Shown here: one piece after another, positions 44,991-56,678 of the stretch
Numbering within the stretch: position 1 is the stretch's first letter
How the letters are laid out: every line of letters starts with the position of its first letter
From: Sanguinoderma infundibulare
Lineage: Eukaryota > Basidiomycota > Agaricomycetes > Polyporales > Polyporaceae
Reading direction: 5' to 3'
Assembly (NCBI GenBank): GCA_032821775.1
Contig: JAVLRN010000002.1
Coordinates: forward strand, 2,976,001 to 3,040,000
DNA: 64,000 bases
Program-made: the position numbers and the translations under genes
Notes under the pieces: model-generated
Seen by the model: the letters and a program-made list of their open reading frames with translations, nothing else
What the model was told of the DNA's origin: nothing
Databases searched by the model: none

Positions 44991-47900
44991 ATGTCTCAAC
45001 TGGTTCCGGCTCTGCGCTCTCTCCTGGCACTTCTGAGGCAATGGCGAGCTCGTGGTCTTTTGAAGAATATCGTCCTCATTTGGCAGTTCCTGAAGCGCTT
45101 CTTTTTATCCGGACTTCTTCAAAGTCCTGTTAACCACGATGGCGGTGGGAAGGGTCAGTCATCGGGGATAGAGGGGAATGGTCCGTTGGGTTTGAGGAGG
45201 AAAAACTGGCATAGGAAGGCTTCGACGGGACCGGCATCGCAGGATCAAGGGCCAACAAACGCTGCACGCAATCCAGTCGAAGCCGTCACCATATGCGAAA
45301 GCAGACGACCGCTTTCTGCGCTGGATCTCCACTTGGACCACTCGCATGGGCACTTCCTGCAACCAGGAGACCTCCCGTCACGTCCGGCGTCCATGGTCAT
45401 TCCTGGTCAGTCTCCCGTTCATAGCACACGCGACATGCTGCACCCGTATTCCTATACCCATTCAAACGGGTCGAAGGCGTCCAACCTCTCGATCGATGTC
45501 TATTCAACAAACGACCCCGCACAGGCTCGTGGACGACATCTGGGCGTCATCCACCCTCGTCCAGAAGGCCGTCCCACCTCGCGCGCTGCAGCCCGTGGGA
45601 TCTCCCGCGTGGCCTCGAGAGCACCTTCCCGAGCCACGTCGTGTTCAAGAAGGTCGGTGAGGACACCTTCTAGAAGCCCTGTGCCATCCGTCGTGGACCT
45701 ACCGATTCTCCCCACGCATGATCTCGCTCCACATCGATCCCACTCTCCTGCACCACCTCCTTCGCCGGTTCGGCAGACGATCGAAAGTCAACGTTCCATC
45801 GTGGCCCCGGTTGGCGAGGTTGCACGGCCGACCCCGGAAAGTCTGCCGTCGATATCCCTCCCGCAGGAGCGAGAAACAATATACCCTACAATGACGATAC
45901 CACGATACGATCAATACGCAATCATTTCCCCCGATGGAGGAAATTGGCTACTTGCACCTGTAACCACGTGCTTTACGATGCAAGTTCATTCATTATCTAG
46001 TAGAGCGTTTTTCCGCTGACGCCCCGATTTGCAGAGAAGATGTTCCTCATGATTGGGTAGCGTGTACTCACCCAGAAGGCAGACTGTATTTCTACCATCC
46101 TAGACAAGTAAATGTCTCCCGCCTCCCGAGCGCCACCCCGCTGATTCCGCGCCTTCCCAAGCGTATCTATACGGATTGTGACGTCCGGGTCGCCAAAATG
46201 TTAGCCATGATCATGGCGTTTGCGCAACAAGTGGGTGACATGGTGATTGAGCAAGGCCTTGTGCTCCCCGTCGACCACGAGCTCGTCTTGTTCCTGGAAG
46301 AGCGCCGGATATCAGGCGGTTACAACTGGATATACTATTTCGTCGACCATAATACACGATCTTTGTTCTGGATCCAGGAGTGCCACCCCACTGACGAGCT
46401 CGAGATCAGCGAGATCACGGCTCTCAAGATTCCATGTGATATCAGTAAGCAACTCATCAACCGGTGTCCAGAACTATGTATTCTGACTGAACAAATCTGT
46501 AGAGTACGAGGTCGAGGCCAAATACTGGTATGGTCATACCCTTTCCGCGCGTGTATCGAGATTCATGAGATTCTGTAGGCAACACATAGAGATGTATCCT
46601 CATGGGCATCGGATTCCGGACGACGTCTTCATAGAGCTGACCGGCATTTTGCTCTTCGCCAGCGTCGGTAAAGCCCCGCACGTTCCTTAGCGCTGCCAGT
46701 GCGCTTCTAACCCTCTCTGCATAGATTGCAATACTTCTATGACAAGCACCGTCACCTATCGCCCTGATGAGGTTCACCGGATGCTCGGGCTGGTTAAGTC
46801 TGCGAAATGTAAACGACCCTTAACGTCCTCCAGGTGCTGTGGCTTATTTTCGATCTGGCAGCCATTGAGAACACCGACTATGCTACCGCTTCTGTGGGTA
46901 CGTTGATGCCCAAATATCCGCAGCAGGCCGACGCTCATACTGGTTTGCAGGACGCCTGATGAGCATCTGGAGTGCGTTTTAGCGAGCCACCAAGCCTAGC
47001 TTATTAACGACCGTTTACGCTCCGCCACAGTCCACAACCGCTTCCTCAACTTCCACGGCCAAACGCACGCTCGGCTGGGCCGCGACCAGAGCGTGTACAA
47101 CACTGTGAAGACCCGTCGTACGCTCCTGATCAGGATCCTCGCCCCCTTCTTCTGGAACGCACCTGAGGTGCACCTACGTGGGCTCGAGAAGATTTGGGTC
47201 GACGGCATCATCACGATCATACCCTGGGGCGCGTTCATCGGCAAGCTGCAAAATGAGTGGCAGGAGTTTGTGCTCTATGTGCGTATCGCTCGTCACTGGA
47301 TGCCTCACGTTCGTCGCTGAGCTGAAGGGGGACAGGCGACCGTCTTGCTCAACGCCAACGTCGCCTTCCTCGCCATCCCGAGCGTCGACACAGGAGACGG
47401 AGGCGTCACGGCCGCGCAGATCAGCAGCTACCTGTCGATCGTGACAAGTGTGGGCAGCATCCTCCTCGGGCTTTTGCTCGTCCGCCAGCACCGCGTCAAG
47501 TCGAAGGAGACCGCGGAGGAGGCCGTAAGTCGTCCACGAGCGAATTTAGGTCCAGTTCAGTGCGCTCACTTCAGACTCGGACTCCAGTGCCGGTTCCTCA
47601 GCTCACGCAAGCACGAGATGCTCGGGCTCGAGACGCTTGCTATCATCTACAGCCTGCCGTACGCGCTGCTCATGTGGGGGTACGCATGCTATCCTCGGGG
47701 CTAATTGTGGCTTGTGCATTGAACGCCCCTTCCAGAATGCTCACGTTCCTGCTCGCGTTCTCCTTCGAGTGCTTCGGCTCGCACGACCGCACGGCAATAT
47801 TCATCACCGCTGCGGTGTGGATCGCAGTCGCACTCCTCGTCTCCTGGACGGTGATCACCGGCTGGGAGACCGGCGGCGAGTCGTCTGTGTGGGATGTTCT

Positions 47901-48144
47901 CAAGCAGACGTGGGACTGTTTGTTTTCGGAGAAAGAGGCAGTGGAGGTAGCGGGCGCAGCGGCGGCGGAGGAGACCAAACACAGCAGCAGCACCGCTGAC
48001 GGAGACGAAAAGATGGGGCCGCCGGGAGACGGGAAGTGGTGGGCACGCGTCCTTCCTTCGCAGGGCTTCCCACACTCCAGCGACCCGCCAGGCAGTGCCG
48101 CGGCCACGCCGACAGGTCTCCTGGAGAGCGGGTCCAATGTCTGA
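44991..48144 (+). CDS. WW-like membrane protein, copy 4
   Basis: The longest member. A hydrophobic/basic N-terminal segment (LVPALRSLLALLRQWRARG, then NIVLIWQFLKRFFLSGLL) is followed by about 250 residues of Ser/Pro/Arg-rich disordered sequence. The half-WW motif is DWVACTHPEGRLYFYHPRQ (46050-46110). The insert IYTDCDVRVAKMLAMIMAFA leads to the second WW-like core NWIYYFVDHNTRSLFWIQE (about 46326-46380), which matches the classical WW core YYVDHNTRTTTW closely but lacks the first Trp. Then come the AKYWSHTLFPRV and MYPHGHRIPDD blocks, the QTHARLGRDQSVYNTV segment, KIWVDGIITIIPWGAFIG, and the membrane region (LLNANVAFLAIPSVD; ISSYLSIVTSVGSILLGLLL; LAIIYSLPYALLMWG; ITAAVWIAVALLVSWTVI). The cytosolic tail is acidic and Ala/Ser-rich, and TGA is at 48142-48144. 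The N-terminal hydrophobic stretch may be a further membrane anchor. Confidence 0.78.
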
Positions 48145-51100
48145 TGTTCTACGCCTTGGTTCAATCCACGCTGTACTCGGGTGTCGTTGAGGCGGCCAAT
48201 GCGGCGGGTTTGATTAATTGTAGAAGTAAGCCTCTTGTCCTCTGGCCCCGCTGGTGAGATCCAGGCCCCCCTCTGTAGCGATATCTTGGGTTTTCCGCAG
48301 TCAATGAATCCGAGTATAGCGGCAAAGATTCGCGCGATACGATTGTATGCTGAACTGCCCGCGTGGCACGAGAAGGAAATCTCGCGGCGGCCAGCGCGGC
48401 AACTGTGTTCCGGAGAACTTCCACGCGTGCTGTGGCACTGGCAAAGTTGGGCCAATGCGAAGCTAGGATTACCAAGAGGACTGGCACAGTGGTTTGAAGC
48501 CTGAGCCTACGTGTACAAGCTTTCCAGCAGGCTACCAGCGAACGAGGGCGCGATCGTGGCCTGTCTAAGGTTTGCACGAGGCCTGAAAGTGATGTAAAGA
48601 TGTAACGTTGTGGAGGATATTCGTCACTCCATTTGGTTCGTCTTCGAACCTGTGGGGTCCGATGTCTTAGGTTTGGAAGCCTAAAGTAACTTCTTAAACT
48701 CGACGCAATCGCAGCGCCGCAGCATACACGGTCTCGACTGACTGCACGTTCCCCATATACGTGTTTTCGTGCAAGGGTGAAAGGTCGTCTGACCACAGTA
48801 GCGGGACCGATTTCCGCCGGCATGTCGTAGGCCACAGCCTCGAATTAGTGGGGGTCACCGCAAGGGGTAATTTCATCCGTCAAGCCACTCCCGCAGCGCC
48901 ATGACGAGTCGCAGACTCGTTCCTCAAGGGCTGCGGCTAGGAAGCTGCCTGCCATTTCAACACTGCGCAACTGTTCAGACGAGTCGGATGACTCACCACG
49001 CCCATACCAGCGTCCGAGAAGGAAGGACAACGGACCGATAAAGAATCTGAAGCGCCAGAAGACGAAGACGGCTCAATGAAGACCAGTGGATGTACGACGC
49101 CGAACGCTGAAGAGGAACGACATGCTGCAGGACCCTGCAGGACCGGTGCAGAGGTCAGCATCGCAGATTCCTGCATTCGAGGAAAAGACCTGATGAAGGA
49201 AGGACCCTTGCAAGGCGGCGTGGACGGCGCGCTATCCACACCGCTGACTGTTTCTCGGCGTCAGAGTCCCTGATCAGAATAGACGAACATGAAAATGTCC
49301 GAAGCTTCCGTGGACTCCTAGCGGCGTGAGAAGAGAGCACGCTGCGCACTGCCTCGCTTCGTGATGCATAATGCCATGTTGTACGTACCTAGGGTGCCAA
49401 ATGGGCAACTCAGGATGAGAAGCAGACGGTACTGCATACCACAGCAATGGCTATCGATAGTGACGCGGCATACTGTATGTCCTGATAGATCTCGAGATGG
49501 CTATGAACTCTTATTATCAAGGGAAGTATCAGGAAATGGAAAGGCAGGGAAACATCTCGCACCATGGCGACTCTGACCCAGTGTATCAAAGTCTTCCAAA
49601 CTTGATGCACGCCGTGTTCCCAGTTTCATAACGCCGCGGCAATAACGGCAGGATTGTAATTGACAACGAGTGTCACATGCGGGTGCCACTGAGATGATGC
49701 GCTAATTGGGATCTGGACTGCGTAATGCGTATTGTTGAGCGTGAATTTCGCGTTATCTGACCCAGAAGGCTAGGAACAACGTACGAAGAACGTGGCTGTT
49801 ATCACCAGCCCTTGAGATCCCCTTTAATGTTCATATCCGGAAGATTCTACAAGACTCTAAGGTGTCTTGCGGTTTTCTTCTAAGTTTGGTAGTTAGTGAT
49901 TCGATGAATCTAAACGAAGTGGTGTATTTAGGACTCTGGCTTTTTCTACCACCGTTCTCATCCTCCGGCGCCGCAAAGACGTATTATGACACAACCGAAG
50001 ATCTCTTGAAGATGGCTACAAGACGTATCGATACCTGTGCCGGGGCACAATAAGATCAATGGTGATATTGGGGCGATACTGGTAGTAGTTTCGAATGACC
50101 CAATAAGTTAACGAATTCCCCGGTAGTGCCCGTCCTCCGAGGACCCTTCAACCAATGAGCACATGCGAATCTCCGGAAAGTCAGGCTCGCTGGAGGCGTA
50201 GGGTCTACTTGAAACACGTCGACGTTCCGTTCCGACCAGCTTCGGAGACAGCAAGAGAAGATCCGCCCAAGTATGACTCCTCGGGCTCTTCAAGACGATG
50301 GACCTGAACCACCACGTTGAGGGGACCACGTACGTGATGTCCTGCTTCAATAGAACAGTGTCAAAGAAGACCAATTTCCCGATGGTTCTCGGCAGATGGG
50401 TGACAGTAGGCTGGGATGATGACGTTGAATGTGGAACATCCAAGTTCATCCTATCCCCAAGGCTTCAACGAAAAGCCTAGTCGTGGCATCAGTTCCTTGC
50501 TGTGCGGCCGTCCGCAGCCCAGGACATCCATCCATGCTAGTGCTGTCGAGTTATATGATCTGCAAGGACTTCCTATGGTGTAAGCATCCAATCGATGAAC
50601 GGACATTAGAATATTAGCTTATAACGATGGCAGATAGAAGCTAAGCGTAAGGACTCGATGGACAGCAGATGAGCAGTACTAGTCAGTCGGCGGAAAGTAG
50701 CCTTAAACGACGTTGCAACGAGGCCTGTCCTGAAGAGAACCTTCTGCCTAGCGCGACTAGTGCGGCGTTTACTTTATGACACAAGGTTCAACGTTTAATA
50801 AAATGTTCAACTTTGAACACCAAATGCCTCGAGCACTTTCTGCGGGCGGGATCCCGTCAGATCGTCTTCGGAATATCCGACCGTGCGCTGCAGATTCGGG
50901 GGACCGCCGTCGTTTTGACGTGAGCCTACTGTACCAAGATCCGCCATGTACGCCGCGTGGTTATCGAAGAGTGTGCCCGACGCGCGTCACCAGACCACAG
51001 TGGGATCACGGTTTCCCAATCCGGCAGCCCCGGCCTTCAAGCTGGACGCGACGAGGAACGTTGTCCAACCGGGTTCGAGATTACGTGCAGATTGGCTCGC

Positions 51101-52497
51101 TCCATGCGGACAGTGGCGGTGTGTGGGGCCAGAGGGGTGGTGGGTTTGGTACAACACCTGGGCCGTCGAACGAGGTACACAAATGTCGCCGGGACGTCCG
51201 ACGGGAGAGGTATGTGCATAACCTAATGCTCAAGTGAGGCATATCGCGATACCACCCATGCAGGAGCACTAGCAGGAAACGGTAAGTAGGTGACAGCACT
51301 GTTCACGATGAATGCCGGTCGTCTAAGGGACACTAGTCACCGACTCTTCGCCCATCGCCCTCACGTCGTCGCTGAGAGTGTCGATACTGCCGCGTTGAGG
51401 AAATGTCTGGGGGCGGCGCTCCGCTCGAAAGCGTGATTATAGAACCCTTAGAGTGGGTCAAGTGCTTTTTGGTACAGGCAGGAGAACGGAGGCAAGGGGT
51501 TCAGCAAGTCTATGGGCGGCGGGTCCAGTTTCGGTTGAGTTATGGTAAGAGAGCAAGCGGCACATACTTGTCATAATGTCATGTCTGATGTTCGTGGAGA
51601 ATATGAAGGCACAGCCATTATCGTCGAGAAAGTGCTGGTCCAACTGGTAACGGCAAGGTTCGAGTGCGACGGGGAGTTGGCGGCGGGTAGTGCATGCCGA
51701 GCAGGACTGCGTCGTGGAGGAGACGGAAACAGATGTCAGAAGTCGCCGCGAGTTTGTGGGCAACTTCTGAGAGAAAATTGTACACTGTGGACGTGACAGG
51801 AGATGCCTGGGCAGGGTGATTCTATGTGAGAGCAAGGTCCGAGAATGCTGGGAGACGGGAAGCGAGGGATTCCGGGAACACTCACAGCGAGTTGTAGGTA
51901 ATCGAAGTTTCGCAGCAGAATCGAGTAGGTGTGATTAGACGTGGTCGCACACCTCCTGTACTATTGCATCAATCACTGACGATGAGAGAAAATAGGGATC
52001 ATAGACGTACGATGATGTGAGGAGGTATGCGCTGAATTTGACGACATGGCCTATCCAGTTTCCCTGTTGGGTTCATAGAACACTTGCCCTATTATCTTCG
52101 ATGACGCTTCTGCGAAACCAGTAGATTGTAGGGTCTCTGTGACATCAAGCATAACCGGTTAACATATATAGGTCAGCATAAGCGAAGTCCTTTGTTCAGC
52201 CCTCCGAGTTACCGTTGGGAAAAGTTGCACGGGGTTGCACGGGCCTTGCGGTCGTCGACTGGTTAGAAACTCCGAGCTCTGATAATGAGCTCATGAGATG
52301 AGTCGCTGGAGGCAGGTCGTGATGCGAGCAAACCATGATTTTCCAGGGCTGGAGACGTGGTACAGCAGCAATTGAATGCGAGAGAGGCAAGTATATGCGC
52401 TATTTTGGGCGGTGATGCAGGTGGGCGGCAAGGAAGAGTGACACGTCGCGCTGCTGCGCGAGACGCGTTCCCCACAACTCTCTCGCCGACGTCCACC
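48145..52497. other. 4.3-kb gene-poor stretch
   Basis: No convincing coding region on either strand. Open frames are short and of mixed composition, and no tRNA, LTR or transposase was seen. It separates the variable left part of the window from the conserved right part. Confidence 0.45.
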
Positions 52498-54054
52498 ATG
52501 GTCGGCGCGCTCTCCTGGCTCTTGGCTTCTCTCGTTGTCGCGGGCGTGCAAGCCTCCGTCCTCACCCTCCAGGCGCCACGCTTCACGATCTCTTCCGCGG
52601 ACGCAGCCCAGCTGCGCTCGGAACCGTATGTCTCAGCCGCATCTCTGCACTGGTCCCTGTGTTCACTGTGCATCCTCAATTCATACAGGCTTTCCTTGGC
52701 ACACAAGGTTACCCCGCCGCTCGAACTTGGGCCATCCGACACACTCAAGGTGACGTTCCAAATTGTGGATGGGGATGGAAAGGGTGTACAACCGCACCAG
52801 ACCTTCCTTCGGTTCTATGACGAGGCGACGGGCGAGGAGGGCATTCAACCAGTCAAGGTCACCGCGGGTGGCAAGGCAAAGTTTGAACTGGTGAGTGTCC
52901 TGATGTAGTCGATGCATGCGCGCGAGTGGATCAGCGAGCAACTAGTAATGGTGCTCCTGCCGGTTCCGGTCCCCCAAAGTTATACGCGTCGACCCAAGGC
53001 GAGGCGGCATGCCTCCGCAACTTGCGCATGCATCTGTGACAATTGCGTTGCAGGCTGTCCAACTGAGTCTTGTGCTTGGACCCCTTCGCAAATATGCAGC
53101 CCTGTTTACGCGTGGAAGCTGATCGCACGCGGGGCATATGCGGAGCTGTTTCCGGAGATTACGATATTATTCCTTCTCTACTGGTCTGCCTTACACTTCA
53201 GACTTTCTGAGAGCAGCTCAGAATTCAGTAGAGAAGGTGGACCGTGCGTGTATGGCGAGTAAATCCCTCCACTCGCGCAAATTGCCATTGCGGTGTTCCT
53301 TGGACACACATTCAATATTTATACTGACTGTATGCGTTCTAGAACATGGCTCGCCCCCCCTCTTCTCTGCCACCATCAGGAAAAGACCCCCTCCATGTTT
53401 CGCTTTACATTGGGTCTTTCAAGCACGACCCAGCGCAATACAACCTCTTTGACCTCATCGTTCCCGCCTCGCAACCTCCAGCACAACACGCGGACGAGGT
53501 CTTCTTCCACCCCCGCACTGAAATCTTCCACACGTTCCGCCCTGAGCAGAAGGTTCCCCCTAAGGTCGTCTCGGCAATCTTCACACTCTTCCTTGCTGTT
53601 CCATGGGTCGTCCTTCTTAGCTTGGTACGTCTTTCTTCCTGTATGACTTTGCTTTGAGTGGACGAGAGTAGGGTGGGCCTGGATATATGCGCCCATATAC
53701 TTGACAGTGCGTGCTGTCGAGCCAAGATGCCTCGAAGCATATACTCAGGCCCACACTATTCCCGTTTGACCCATGCTCGCTGTCATGTATATACGTTCCG
53801 AGCTGACCTTTGCCATATCGCGTTCATAGCTGGCCCACATCGGTCCCCAAGTCCCGCATCTCTTCTCCCCGAGCATCCTTCCCTTCGTCGCCACCCTCGG
53901 CGCATTCGAGGCACTTCTCGTCTGGTATTGGGTCGACCTTCGCCTCGGTCAGGTGCTCCTTTATGGCGGTATCATCAGCATCCCCGCAGCCATCACGGGC
54001 AAGCGTGCGCTCGCTGCCGTGGGCGAGTGGCGGCTCGGCAAAAGCTCGAAGTAG
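52498..54054 (+). CDS. SWP1: Oligosaccharyltransferase subunit Swp1 / ribophorin II, 278 aa
   Basis: A four-exon model (52498-52625, 52689-52890, 53343-53624, 53830-54054) closes in frame to 278 residues, close to the 286 of yeast Swp1. A signal peptide (VGALSWLLASLVVAGVQA) is followed by a lumenal beta-rich domain (VTFQIVDGDGKG, TFLRFYDEATGEEGIQPVKV, then MARPPSSLPPSGKDPLHVSL). Three C-terminal membrane helices follow (VVSAIFTLFLAVPWVVLLSL; LPFVATLGAFEALLVWYWV; VLLYGGIISIPAAITG). The basic end KSSK resembles an ER-retention tail. Swp1 is part of the ER OST complex that transfers the glycan to Asn-X-Ser/Thr. The second intron, 452 bp, is far longer than its neighbours and contains a carboxypeptidase-like motif. 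The third, 205 bp, is also long. Confidence 0.93.
52908..53050 (+). other. Metallocarboxypeptidase-like motif inside the second SWP1 intron
   Basis: Within intron 52891-53342 the plus strand reads MHAREWISEQLV. HAREWIS is the hallmark zinc-ligand motif (H-x-x-E) of M14 carboxypeptidases. No other part of that domain is nearby and the frame soon loses protein-like composition, so at most this is a short captured fragment. Confidence 0.35.
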
Positions 54055-54653
54055 CATATGCACACTTGTTGTCAGGCCCGGAGAGGATTGGAGTAATATA
54101 TTCGTACCATAAGCCGACTTTCCTCAGGTCCATCCGCTGTGATCATTCGCAAAGGGCGTGTGTCGATACATCCGACGTGGGCCGTTAGTTTGGCTTTTTA
54201 GTTCCTTGGCATTGGAAGTGCTCTGAGGTTGTTCCCGTGAGTTTCCATCTGCTCCTTATGTTGATGTGGTTTGCTTGACTGTACACAATAGGTGACATCG
54301 AGCGCCCAATGTCTAAAGCTCTGGAGAGTCTGAACCCATGTAGTCGCTCGCTTGACATGGGCGTTGGAATCGCTGGCCGAGGTACTGAATAGACGCGAAG
54401 GCGTGGTTGACCGGAACGCGGTAGGTGCTAATAAAATGCTAAAATAAAATGTCTGATATCTGCGGGTTCCGCGATCACGTAATCCGTGCCCGTGCAAGAC
54501 ACGAGGCCGCAACGTCACGTACAAAACACGCCCTCCCACAAGCACAAACTAAACACGAACCTTCGTGCGTTTGCTATCCGGGTTCGGTTGAGGTTGGTGC
54601 TTCTCAAAGGTTAATCTGTGCGTGTGATCGCTAACCATTTCCCATGACCGTAG

Positions 54654-56435
54654 ATGGCGACGCCTAACTGGCACGGGCAACGGGACGCGACCGGCTTCGA
54701 ATCTTCCTCTCCATGGGCTGAACTTCCGACAGAGGATCAACAGATCCTCTCCGTGTTGCAACCCTCGGAGTCTCAGCCATGGCTCTTGGCCAAGATTCAA
54801 CACTACGAGCGTTACCTGCGCGCGCTGTCCGCCGCGTACAACAATGCCTCGCTCATCCACCGTCGTCTCCCGCCGGAACTGCTCATGGAGGTCTTCGGCC
54901 ATGTTCGCCCAAGGTCGTGCCAGGGCATCCAGCTGCTGCACGTGTGCCGCCGGTGGCGGCATATCGCGCTCAAGACGCCGCAGTTCTGGTCTAACATGCT
55001 CTGTGTTTCTGCCGTCGTTCGGAGGGCACACACTGGCGACGCTGGTGCACTGGATCGCTTCCAAACGTACATGGAGCGGTCGGCACCGTGTTTGATCCCC
55101 CTCGCCTTCCGCGGATTTCCTCGCCATATGTCGGAAATATTGGCGCAACACACCCATCGAATATCGTCGCTCGCCATCAATACAGGCCCGAAGGAAATCA
55201 CCGACCTTTACCTCTTGATGAGCAACGGCATGCTCAATCTCAGGGAGGTCACGATCCACCATACACAAGGCTCCGGTCCTTTCGAGCCCGAGGACCGTGC
55301 GGCCATGATATCCGTCTGGTGCAGCGAACAAAGCTTGCCGCGCCTCCGGACATTGCGCATACCCACCGTCTTCCTTTCACCCGGCATCATCGTCCCGTCG
55401 CTGCAGTCGCTGGTCATCGGAGGGTGCACATGCTTCGAATGCAGCGCCGACGCAAGGTTGCACACGCTGGACAACCTCCTCTCCTCGCTCGCTCGCTGTC
55501 CACATTTGCTGAACATGCAGTTCCTCGCAGGCTCAGAGCCGCCGCCCTTGCGCCGTCTCGACCCTCCCAGGCTCGAACCCGTGTCCCTGCACTCCCTCAA
55601 GAAGCTCGAGCTCCAGAAGTACCACGTCGAGCCCCTCTCCGACATCCTCGAACGCCTCGTCCTGCCGCACACCGCCTTTCTCAAGTTCGAGTGCGTCCGT
55701 CAGCACGGGTCCAGGCTCTGCCTGCCCCACGCCCTGCACGCCGCGCCGATGCTCCCGACGCTCGAGAGCCTCGAGGTGACCATCAACGACAAAAAGTGCA
55801 CCACACGCGGCCACGCACCGGGCGGCGCCGAGCGCCTCGCGTTCGTCACCGCCGCGGGCGCGGGCGCGGGCACGGCAGTCGTCGACGAGCTCCTGCGCGC
55901 CTTCGCGCCCGCGTCCTCCCGCTCCGTCACGCGCCTCTACCTCGGCCTCAAGTCGGCCGCGTACGCGGCGCACGTCGACGGCCCGCGCATGGACGCGCTC
56001 CTCGCCGCGTTCCCGCGCGTGCGGTACGTCAAGATGGCGCGCAAGGCGCACCACTTTTTCCACTCGCTCGCCGCGGCGTCGTCCGGCGACGTCGACGCGC
56101 CGCTGCCGTGCGCCGCGCTGGAGCATCTCGTCGTCAAGTGGACCGTGGGGTGGGCGGACGGGGAGTTCGGGCTCGCGTGCGAGATCGCGGAGAAGGCGTT
56201 GGCGAGGCGCGCGCAGCGCGGGCTGAGGCTCAAGAAGCTCGAGGTGACGTTCAGGAGGCTCTATGGGATGGAGCTGGCTGAGGCTGATTTGGAGCGGGTG
56301 AAAGGAGGGGCTGCGGCGAGGCTTGCGCCGTATGTTGACGAGGTCCTGGTAGAGTTGGACCCTGAGGCGAGGAGGGCGACTCAGCGGAGCTCCGCGTCCG
56401 GGCTGGGGTCGGGCACTGGAGATATTGCGGACTAG
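54654..56435 (+). CDS. Intronless F-box protein, 593 aa
   Basis: A single open frame from ATG (54654) to TAG. Residues about 45-66 form a helix (LAKIQHYERYLRALSAAYNN). The F-box follows at about residues 68-115 (RRLPPELLMEVFGHVRP, QLLHVCRRWRHIALKTPQFW). This is the standard N-terminal arrangement of Agaricomycete F-box proteins. The remainder is an irregular leucine-rich region. Codon third positions become very GC-rich from about 55700 onward, which opens long false frames on both strands. The gene converges on the GH47 gene. Confidence 0.87.
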   Translation: MATPNWHGQRDATGFESSSPWAELPTEDQQILSVLQPSESQPWLLAKIQHYERYLRALSAAYNNASLIHRRLPPELLMEVFGHVRPRSCQGIQLLHVCRRWRHIALKTPQFWSNMLCVSAVVRRAHTGDAGALDRFQTYMERSAPCLIPLAFRGFPRHMSEILAQHTHRISSLAINTGPKEITDLYLLMSNGMLNLREVTIHHTQGSGPFEPEDRAAMISVWCSEQSLPRLRTLRIPTVFLSPGIIVPSLQSLVIGGCTCFECSADARLHTLDNLLSSLARCPHLLNMQFLAGSEPPPLRRLDPPRLEPVSLHSLKKLELQKYHVEPLSDILERLVLPHTAFLKFECVRQHGSRLCLPHALHAAPMLPTLESLEVTINDKKCTTRGHAPGGAERLAFVTAAGAGAGTAVVDELLRAFAPASSRSVTRLYLGLKSAAYAAHVDGPRMDALLAAFPRVRYVKMARKAHHFFHSLAAASSGDVDAPLPCAALEHLVVKWTVGWADGEFGLACEIAEKALARRAQRGLRLKKLEVTFRRLYGMELAEADLERVKGGAAARLAPYVDEVLVELDPEARRATQRSSASGLGSGTGDIAD

Positions 56436-56589
56436 GCATCTAGGCGCGCGCCACTTCTGGCGAGCGTCGTTGGTTTACAGGCCACCACGGGACATGGAGG
56501 GATTTTTGAACTGTATTTTGGAGTCTTCTGCTATACAGCACAGCGAGTACATACACAGCGGACGTAACGAATGCAGCGCACAACCTTGG

Positions 56590-56625
56590 TGGCAGTGGCA
56601 ATGGTAGTAGTGGTGGTAGTGATCG
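56590..56625 (+). repeat. GTR-type microsatellite
   Basis: An imperfect run of GTG/GTA/GCA trinucleotides lies in the 3' spacer between the convergent F-box and GH47 genes. Confidence 0.6.
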
Positions 56626-56678
56626 TGACTATATACAAAGGAAGGACGGACCACGAGGGTGAACTCAGGGTATATTGA

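Noticed and set aside
47670..48455. 261-codon minus-strand frame
   Set aside because: It is antisense to the membrane domain of WW-like copy 4, whose frame matches its paralogues.
48145..52497. Hidden gene cluster in the gene-poor stretch
   Set aside because: No frame shows conserved motifs, consistent splice signals or transposon features on either strand.
52891..53342. A complete carboxypeptidase gene inside the SWP1 intron
   Set aside because: Only the HAREWIS motif is present; the other substrate- and zinc-binding blocks are missing and the frame degenerates.
54549..55331. 260-codon open frame on the minus strand
   Set aside because: It lies opposite the F-box gene at 54654 and has no recognisable motif; it is open because of GC-rich codon third positions.
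55088..56281. 397-codon Arg-rich frame on the plus strand
   Set aside because: It is a shifted frame within the F-box gene; Arg/Ala/Pro composition is typical of a GC-rich shadow.
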